Shown here in pieces: positions 58,122 through 64,000 of a stretch of DNA of 64,000 bases. Made by a program: the position numbers and the translations under genes. The DNA is from Falsihalocynthiibacter sp042445055 (GTDB taxonomy: Bacteria; Pseudomonadota; Alphaproteobacteria; Rhodobacterales; Rhodobacteraceae): positions 868,001-932,000 of the forward strand of contig NZ_CP170339.1 in the NCBI RefSeq assembly GCF_042445055.1, written 5' to 3'. The notes below the pieces were generated by a model, which saw nothing but the letters and a program-made list of their open reading frames with translations, had not been told where the DNA came from and made no database searches. How positions within the stretch are numbered: the stretch's first letter is position 1; every line of letters begins with the position of its first letter.

Positions 58122-60362
58122 ATGACAGATCAAAACAGCGCAGAGCAGCAGGCACGCGTTATCGCCGAAGGCGTGGACGAAGAACCCGTTGAAAATAATC
58201 AACGCATCTTTGGTGGGCGGACCTATTTCGTCGTGGCGATGCTATCGGCGTTTTACGCATTCTTTCATATGGCGGCGCTCAATGGTCTGTCGATATCGGA
58301 GTGGACCGGGATTGAGATACCGTTTTTACCAACCTTCCCAATGGAAACTTGGAATTTCCGCATTGTACACATAGCCGGTGCGTTGATCCTTGGCTTCACG
58401 CTCTATTCCGCGCGGGCATTCGTGGACGAGGGCGAAAGCCGCTCGCACCATCCATTAGATATTCTGGCGTGGGTTGCGATGATACCTGCTATCTATGCGA
58501 TCTGGACTGCTTATGGGATATCCGGTCAGATTGCGGACGGCGTGCAGTGGAATGGTATTAGCCCAGAGTTCAAGAACCTCGAAATCTATCATTTTGGCAT
58601 CCCGTTGGTTGCCGCTACGGCCATCGGAATTGTCATTGGCTGGCTGCGTGGGCGTGAGCGTGGACAGGTGGCGGTAGCGGATCTGCTGCTTTCTGTTTGC
58701 GGTATTGCAGTCGCGTTCTATCTCATCACGATTTACGACACGCTTATGCGCAATTCGACGGGTACACCCTTTGCGCCAATCGGAATAAGTATTGCGGCCG
58801 TCGCGGGCACCGCGCTCATTATGGAGCTAACACGCCGCGTTGCCGGGCTCGCGCTTATCGTTATCTCGGCGGTTTTTCTGGTCTATGTCTTTGTAGGCGA
58901 TATGCTTCCGGGCTTCCTCAATGCTCCGAACATCCAGTGGACGCGCTTCTTTAGCCAAGTTTACACGGATGCTGGTATCTTGGGGCCAACAACTGCGGTG
59001 TCCTCGACTTACATCATCCTCTTTATCATTTTCGCGGCGTTCCTGCAGGCCTCCAAGGTTGGCGATTACTTCGTGAACTTTGCCTTTGCGGCGGCAGGTA
59101 AAGCACGCGGTGGCCCCGCGAAAGTAGCGATCTTTGCTTCTGGCTTGATGGGTATGATCAACGGCACTTCGGCGGGCAACGTTGTGGCGACAGGTTCGCT
59201 TACGATCCCATTGATGAAGAAAGTGGGATATCCCAAACGTACCGCAGGCGCAGTAGAAGCCGCGGCATCCACCGGCGGACAGATTATGCCGCCGATCATG
59301 GGCGCAGGCGCGTTCATCATGGCCGAAATCACCGGCATTCCATACACAGACATCGCTATCGCAGCGATCATTCCGGCAATACTCTACTTCGTATCGATTT
59401 ACTTTATGGTCGATTTTGAGGCGGCAAAACTGGGTATGCGGGGCATGAGCGCCGACGAACTCCCAAAGCTGCGCGATATGATGCGGCAGATATTCCTGTT
59501 CATCCCGATCATTATCCTGATCTATGCGCTCTTTATGGGGTATTCGGTCATTCGGGCAGGGACATTGGCCACTGCTGCGGCCGCTGTGGTCTCTTGGCTT
59601 ACGCCCGTTCGTATGGGCGTGCGAAGCACTGTTAAAGCGTTTGAGCTTGCGGGTATCATGTCAATTCAGATCATCGCGGTCTGTGCCTGTGCGGGCATCA
59701 TCGTTGGCGTGATTAGTCTGACTGGCGTTGGCGCGCGGTTCTCTTCTGTGCTTCTTGGGCTTGCTGAAACAAGCCAATTCCTTGCGCTGTTCTTTGCGAT
59801 GTGTATTGCAATCCTATTGGGCATGGGCATGCCGACGACTGCGGCTTATGCGGTTGCGGCGTCTGTTGTTGCTCCGGGTTTGGTTCAGTTGGGCATCCCG
59901 CAGCTAACAGCGCACTTCTTTGTGTTCTATTTCGCGGTTGTCTCGGCGATTACACCTCCGGTGGCGCTGGCAAGTTATGCGGCGGCAGGGATATCGGGTG
60001 CGAACCCGATGGAAACTTCGGTGGCATCGTTCAAGATTGGTATCTCAGCATTCATCGTACCGTTCATGTTCTTCTATAACGGTGCGATTTTAATGGATGG
60101 TTCTTGGTTCGAAGTGATCCGCGCGGGGGCGACGGCGATATTTGGCGTATTCCTTCTGTCGGCGGGCGTACAGGGCTGGTTCGCAGGCGCGCGCGTAGCG
60201 TGGTTCATGCGACTGGGGCTTGTCGTTGGTGCGCTGTGCATGATCGCGGGCGGCCTCGTGACGGACATCATCGGGGTGGCGGTCGCCGCTATTCTCTTTG
60301 TGGTCCAGCTAAAATTCCGCCCGCCCGCAGAAAGTCAAATCTCCGTACGCGGGAGCGACTAA
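58122..60362 (+). CDS. TRAP transporter permease, fused 4TM-12TM (TAXI type)
   Basis: 746 residues, very hydrophobic, with the small DctQ-like part (to about residue 180) fused to the large DctM-like part. Visible are GLMGMINGTSAGNVVATGSLTIPLMKKVGY, STGGQIMPPIMGAGAFIMAEITGIPY, LGMGMPTTAAYAVAASVVAPGLVQLG and VSAITPPVALASYAAAGISG, all standard for TAXI permeases. It imports substrate using the sodium gradient. A strong terminator follows. Confidence 0.95.
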   Translation: MTDQNSAEQQARVIAEGVDEEPVENNQRIFGGRTYFVVAMLSAFYAFFHMAALNGLSISEWTGIEIPFLPTFPMETWNFRIVHIAGALILGFTLYSARAFVDEGESRSHHPLDILAWVAMIPAIYAIWTAYGISGQIADGVQWNGISPEFKNLEIYHFGIPLVAATAIGIVIGWLRGRERGQVAVADLLLSVCGIAVAFYLITIYDTLMRNSTGTPFAPIGISIAAVAGTALIMELTRRVAGLALIVISAVFLVYVFVGDMLPGFLNAPNIQWTRFFSQVYTDAGILGPTTAVSSTYIILFIIFAAFLQASKVGDYFVNFAFAAAGKARGGPAKVAIFASGLMGMINGTSAGNVVATGSLTIPLMKKVGYPKRTAGAVEAAASTGGQIMPPIMGAGAFIMAEITGIPYTDIAIAAIIPAILYFVSIYFMVDFEAAKLGMRGMSADELPKLRDMMRQIFLFIPIIILIYALFMGYSVIRAGTLATAAAAVVSWLTPVRMGVRSTVKAFELAGIMSIQIIAVCACAGIIVGVISLTGVGARFSSVLLGLAETSQFLALFFAMCIAILLGMGMPTTAAYAVAASVVAPGLVQLGIPQLTAHFFVFYFAVVSAITPPVALASYAAAGISGANPMETSVASFKIGISAFIVPFMFFYNGAILMDGSWFEVIRAGATAIFGVFLLSAGVQGWFAGARVAWFMRLGLVVGALCMIAGGLVTDIIGVAVAAILFVVQLKFRPPAESQISVRGSD

Positions 60363-60380
60363 TCGCGATACGAGTTGAAA

Positions 60381-60426
60381 AAATGCCCCCTCCCAAAGTT
60401 AGATGATTATGGGCAAGGGGGCATTT
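60381..60426 (+). terminator. Terminator after the TAXI-TRAP genes
   Basis: AAATGCCCCC (60381-60390) and GGGGGCATTT (60417-60426) form a perfect 10-bp stem with a 26-base loop, starting 19 bases after the permease stop. Confidence 0.8.
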
Positions 60427-60486
60427 CAAATACTCAGATGGCGACAATGGAAACTCGCAAGCATGTGTGCCTGCGAGGAGCGGAGA

Positions 60487-61560
60487 TTAGCTAGATAGCA
60501 ACGCTGCCTCGGAAGTCGCAACACGCGCTTCCCAACCGGATAGGGCAGGTAGGCATGTCTGGCCATATCCAAGCGCGTTTGAGCGCAACTGAGGAAAGAG
60601 TTCAAACAGCTCTGTTTGCTGTGCCATGTCAAGACTCGGCAGTGTTACAGGGCCAGGATGGAAACTCTCGCTCGGAAGACCGTTTGAGATCAGAATCTCG
60701 TGTTGATCGAGCAAAATATGGACGTATTCGACCTGCGTACAGTTTCCGTCGATCTTGATTGAATCCCCGTTAACAAGGTGTTTCGCAGCGACCAAAACAT
60801 CGCGACTTCCGAAGTGCAGATCGTTCCACTTACTGCTTAGCACGATGCGATGTTGTGGAGAGACACAGAGGTCTTGCGTCGGTAAGCCGTTCCCAAGTGC
60901 ACCTGCTAGAATTAATATGGGACGCAGGTGCTTAGGTTCCTCTGCTTTGCCAAAATGGATTGTCCTGGTGCCAATCCATCGCACCGTCTGGGGCTTACCC
61001 GAAGCCGTCAGAACCATATCACCCGCTTCTAATTCCTCGACCAAGCGCGGGCCGTTCGGAGTTTCGATGAGCGTGCCAGAGGCGAAGCATGGCGGCGTGT
61101 ATGGCTGGAGGTCGGGCGGAAGTCCGCTGTTCGAAGAACCATTATTGCCTGTCCAGCCACTGCCAGGTGTTTTGAAATACCAGTCTTGGTCGTTGTCGCC
61201 AGCATAATTGCCATTGGACGGTGATACTATGCTACCCCCCGCAGAGCCGCCCACGAGAATATAGTTTGCGTCATTACCCCAGCCAATGACTTCTACTAAG
61301 TTTCCATTGTCGTCGACAAGTGCGACAGCGTCACGTTGGTTACCCGTCGTTAGGCCGAAATTACTTGTGTAGTAAATAATTGAGGGGTCTGAGGCAGAGA
61401 CTTGAGGGTCCGAAAGGTCAACTGGTCCTGAGCCAAGAAAACTCGCAGTGTTGCCTGACTTCTGATAACTCTCAAAAGTCCAGCCGGACAAGTCCTCGCC
61501 AGGAGCGGCGGCGATCGTTATAATGCCGAGTGAAGGATTGTAGGATACGATTTCGGCCAT
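60487..61560 (-). CDS. Hint-domain protein (Hedgehog/intein-type, roseobacter family)
   Basis: 357 residues. The N-terminal half (to about 155) is Asn/Gly/Ser-rich and beta-like. The Hint_2 domain follows, starting CFASGTLIETPNGPRLVEELEAGDMVLTA and including SPQHRIVLSS (His of the splicing-like site) and VYVHILLDQHEIL-like strands. No N-terminal signal peptide. Proteins of this type are frequent in Rhodobacteraceae and are often exported by type I systems; whether it self-cleaves is not known. Confidence 0.88.
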   Translation of the reverse strand: MAEIVSYNPSLGIITIAAAPGEDLSGWTFESYQKSGNTASFLGSGPVDLSDPQVSASDPSIIYYTSNFGLTTGNQRDAVALVDDNGNLVEVIGWGNDANYILVGGSAGGSIVSPSNGNYAGDNDQDWYFKTPGSGWTGNNGSSNSGLPPDLQPYTPPCFASGTLIETPNGPRLVEELEAGDMVLTASGKPQTVRWIGTRTIHFGKAEEPKHLRPILILAGALGNGLPTQDLCVSPQHRIVLSSKWNDLHFGSRDVLVAAKHLVNGDSIKIDGNCTQVEYVHILLDQHEILISNGLPSESFHPGPVTLPSLDMAQQTELFELFPQLRSNALGYGQTCLPALSGWEARVATSEAALLSS

Positions 61561-61723
61561 AATTCATTTCACACTAGCTACCTGTCGAAATGACTTTTCC
61601 ACAGGTTGGGCAAAAACGCCATATTAGATATGTAGGATAGTTCGGGTGTCCTGCAGGTTTATCAGGCCGTTCCCGTTCGTTTAAGTTGAAAGCTGCCCAT
61701 GTAACAGGACCGGTTAAGAATGT

Positions 61724-62728
61724 TCAGGAAGTTTCTGCAGAACACCAAACGCAGTCGTGATCGGAAAGTGGCTTTCCTTGAGCAGTCTCGGAAGTCAGAA
61801 TTCCTAGGTTTTTGGCGTGAATATCGCGGCCTGCGAACCAGTCGAGCTTCATGACACGTTGAGGGTGGGGCGTGATCAAGCTTGGGCGGGTCGTAGGGCC
61901 CTCAGCCGAAAAATCCCAAGAGTATCCTCGTTGCTCGGCCAACTCAAAGAGCGTTTCTTGGCGCCAATCGAAATTTGGTGGCATGTTGTTGCCAGTGTTC
62001 AGGTCTCCGCCGATCAGTGTCGGAGTGTTTGGTGCGAATGTGTCGATGGCGTCCAGCAGAACTCGGAACTGTTTATGCCGATAGGGTGCATCCGCGTTAC
62101 TTTCCAGATGGGTCGAGACGACGCATATTGGCCCGTTTACCGTCTGCACAATCGCGGCAAGGGCCATGCGGCCTCCCAGTCTCGGCTGATCTGGGTCTTG
62201 GGCGCCGAAATCGCTCGCGAACCAATGCCCGTGATCATCGAGACGGAACATGGCGATACGCTCGAACGGAACGGATGAGAGTATGGCGTTCCCGTGCCAA
62301 CCCAATGCGTTGAAGTCATCCGAGCACCAAGCGCGTTCAGTTGGACCGCCAAGCTCCATTTCGTGGAACTCTACACCAAAGGCGTAGGTCATGTTGAGCG
62401 CACTTGCCATAACTTCTGTAGTGTGTCGCTGGCCAGTACGGGCCATGCCGTGATCAACTTCCGAGAGAAGGGCGATGTCAGGAGCGACGCCCCGCAAGTG
62501 ATTGGCGGTTTCTTCTGGAAAGAGGCAGCGCTCCACGTTCCATGCCGCAACTGTAAGGGAGGAGGGTAGTACCGTCGCGGACGCTTTGCCACCCGTTTGG
62601 ATTAAGTTCATAGCGGCGGTTTCCGCCAGCAACTCGCGGTGCGCCTGAGCATTTCGTGGAGCGGAGAGTATCCGAGCCGTTTCGTTTTCCGTGATCGGCG
62701 GCAATGCACTGCATGTTCTTGTAATCAC
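61724..62728 (-). CDS. EEP-family phosphatase/nuclease
   Basis: 334 residues. It has the endonuclease/exonuclease/phosphatase pattern: TVAAWNVERC, LLSEVDHGMARTGQ (metal Glu), NAILSSVPFE, VVSTHLES (catalytic His), IGGDLNTGNN (Asp-Asn) and LSDHDCVW (Asp-His). It has a 4-base overlap with ugpC, so it is translated with the ugp-type transporter and likely acts on the imported phosphoester or a related lipid headgroup. No clear signal peptide. Confidence 0.85.
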   Translation of the reverse strand: MITRTCSALPPITENETARILSAPRNAQAHRELLAETAAMNLIQTGGKASATVLPSSLTVAAWNVERCLFPEETANHLRGVAPDIALLSEVDHGMARTGQRHTTEVMASALNMTYAFGVEFHEMELGGPTERAWCSDDFNALGWHGNAILSSVPFERIAMFRLDDHGHWFASDFGAQDPDQPRLGGRMALAAIVQTVNGPICVVSTHLESNADAPYRHKQFRVLLDAIDTFAPNTPTLIGGDLNTGNNMPPNFDWRQETLFELAEQRGYSWDFSAEGPTTRPSLITPHPQRVMKLDWFAGRDIHAKNLGILTSETAQGKPLSDHDCVWCSAETS

Positions 62729-63765
62729 AATGCTTTCCCCGTTTGTGCGTCGAAGAGGCGCATAGCTTCGGCGTTCAGTTTGATATGCGTCGCCCCAGCG
62801 GCCACAGGGGTGTCTTTGCCGACGTGGATGGTGAAACTCTGATCAGCAAGGCGCCCGTGAAGGAGGCGATGCGCGCCTAGTTCTTCGACAATATCCACTT
62901 GAAACGACAACGAACCCTCCGGCGAAAGCTCGACATCCTCTGGTCTAATTCCAATGGTGATTGTGCCCGTTCCCTCGGCAGGGGCGAGCGCTGTGGAGCC
63001 GTTGATCATGACATGGCCGCCCTCAAGCCGTGCGTTGATTAGGTTCATCGGCGGGGCACCCATAAAGCTCGCGACAAATGTCGACGCTGGCGAGTGATAG
63101 ATTTCGGCTGGCGTGCCGATTTGTTCGATACGCCCCTCGTTTAACACGATAATGCGGTCCGCCATTGTCATGGCCTCAACCTGATCATGCGTCACGTAGA
63201 TTGACGTTACACCTAAACGTCTTTGCAGGGCTTTGATCTCGATCCGCATCTGGTGGCGCAGCTTGGCATCCAGATTTGATAGCGGTTCATCAAACAGGAA
63301 TAGTGCAGGGTTGCGCACCACTGCGCGCCCCATTGCGACGCGCTGGCGTTGGCCACCAGAAAGCTGCGATGGTTTGCGATCCAGATAGTCAGTCAAGTTA
63401 AGCATCTTGGCCGCTTCGCGCACCTTGGCGTCGATTTCTTCGGGCGGCGTTTTGCGGTTCTTGAGGCCATAGCCGATGTTCTTGCGAACAGTCATGTGTG
63501 GGTATAGCGCGTAGTTCTGGAAAACCATCGCGATGTCACGGTCTGCAGGGTCGACATCATTCACCCTGCGCGCCCCGATTGATAGCGATCCTTCGGTGAT
63601 CTCCTCCAGCCCGGCGATCATGCGTAGTAGTGTTGATTTCCCGCATCCCGACGGCCCGACCAGAACCACGAACTCGCCATCCGATATGTCGAAGCTTGTT
63701 GGAATAACAGCTTCATGGCCGTTTGGGTAAATCTTGCGGATGTCTTGTAGCGATACTTGAGCCAT
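62725..63765 (-). CDS. ugpC: Glycerol-3-phosphate-type ABC transporter ATP-binding protein UgpC
   Basis: 346 residues, the usual MalK/UgpC length. Walker A LVGPSGCGKSTLLRMIAG, Q-loop MVFQNYALYPHMTV, signature LSGGQRQRVAMGRA, Walker B LFLFDEPLSNLD and switch His YVTHDQ. The C-terminal OB-like regulatory domain contains IGIRPEDVELSPEG. Its membership of the ugp-like group rests on the adjacent permease and on sequence flavour; other carbohydrate substrates are possible. Confidence 0.87.
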   Translation of the reverse strand: MAQVSLQDIRKIYPNGHEAVIPTSFDISDGEFVVLVGPSGCGKSTLLRMIAGLEEITEGSLSIGARRVNDVDPADRDIAMVFQNYALYPHMTVRKNIGYGLKNRKTPPEEIDAKVREAAKMLNLTDYLDRKPSQLSGGQRQRVAMGRAVVRNPALFLFDEPLSNLDAKLRHQMRIEIKALQRRLGVTSIYVTHDQVEAMTMADRIIVLNEGRIEQIGTPAEIYHSPASTFVASFMGAPPMNLINARLEGGHVMINGSTALAPAEGTGTITIGIRPEDVELSPEGSLSFQVDIVEELGAHRLLHGRLADQSFTIHVGKDTPVAAGATHIKLNAEAMRLFDAQTGKAL

Positions 63766-63774
63766 GTTTAGTTC

Positions 63775-64000
63775 CTATTTGTCCGATTCCGTCAGGCCCT
63801 TCACGAACCAGCTCTGGAAGAAAATAACGACCGCCACAGGAGGCAGGATCGCGATAAGCGCGAGCATGTTGGCACGTCCGAATTCGGGAATGTTGGTGCC
63901 TTCCATGTCTTGGGTGAGTTGTTTGATGCCGCGCACGAGCGTGTACATGTTTTCGTCGGTGGTGATCATCGTCGGCCAGAGGTACTGGTTCCAACCGTAG
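63775..64000 (-). CDS. ugpE: ABC transporter permease UgpE, C-terminal part (runs off the window)
   Basis: The last 75 residues: YGWNQYLWPTMITTDENMYT, then QLTQDMEGTNIPEFGRANMLALIAILPPVAVVIFFQSWFVKGLTESDK. The W-N-x-Y-L-W-P pattern and the final helix match UgpE/MalG-type permeases. It ends 9 bases before the ugpC start, so the ugp genes form one minus-strand operon with the EEP gene last. Confidence 0.85.
   Translation of the reverse strand, partial: YGWNQYLWPTMITTDENMYTLVRGIKQLTQDMEGTNIPEFGRANMLALIAILPPVAVVIFFQSWFVKGLTESDK

Overview
The window reads as chromosome of a marine alphaproteobacterium of the Rhodobacteraceae (Roseobacter-type). The support is the syntenic core block murA - DUF2948 - hisD - UPF0262 - low-Mr phosphatase - infA - maf - rng - yacG - tRNA-Phe, two TAXI-type TRAP transporter loci, a Hint-domain protein of the kind common in roseobacters, and an ABC-rich catabolic gene set. 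No species can be named from sequence alone.

Layout. (1) 1-163: start of a TAXI solute-binding protein gene. (2) 194-11678: a catabolic locus with an RpiR-type regulator divergent from a class III aminotransferase, then a long minus-strand operon (ROK repressor, M20 hydrolase, sugar-type ABC transporter, YhfX-like PLP enzyme, SIS enzyme, conserved hypothetical, carboxymuconolactone-decarboxylase-like protein), with a 27-bp palindromic operator just before the ROK gene. It looks like uptake and breakdown of an amino sugar or sugar-amine conjugate; the substrate is unknown. (3) 11986-26716: a ~14.7-kb island in the 3' end of tRNA-Thr(GGU), bounded by an 18-bp direct repeat. It carries a tyrosine integrase, an AlpA-like regulator, an atypical reverse transcriptase (motif C is CFDN), a small secreted protein, a serine resolvase, a small protein of unknown family, and a complete hsdM-hsdS-prrC-hsdR cassette (type I restriction with an embedded anticodon nuclease). 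(4) 26964-33256: the core housekeeping operon. (5) 33336-46449: tRNA-Phe(GAA) and a ~13-kb second island bounded by a 16-bp copy of the tRNA 3' end. It holds a cytochrome c, a PQQ-type sugar dehydrogenase, an SRAP/YedK protein, a resolvase remnant and a second type I system, hsdM-hsdS-(2TM pentapeptide protein)-(DUF4268)-hsdR, followed by a homologue of the small unknown protein of island 1.

(6) 46450-56597: a patchwork of duplicated and decaying genes (three copies of a VOC gene, two of a 58-codon gene, two of a lipoprotein gene) around a sulfatase, an outer-membrane protein, a very repetitive secreted protein and a transglutaminase-like cysteine peptidase. (7) 57061-60362: a TAXI TRAP transporter. 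(8) 60487-64000: a Hint-domain protein, an EEP-family phosphatase and the end of a ugp-type ABC transporter operon.

The most promising leads for something undescribed are: the reverse-transcriptase module, with its structured upstream region and five copies of a 14-bp quasi-palindrome; the small protein found beside both type I systems; and the membrane pentapeptide/DUF4268 pair translationally coupled inside the second hsd operon.
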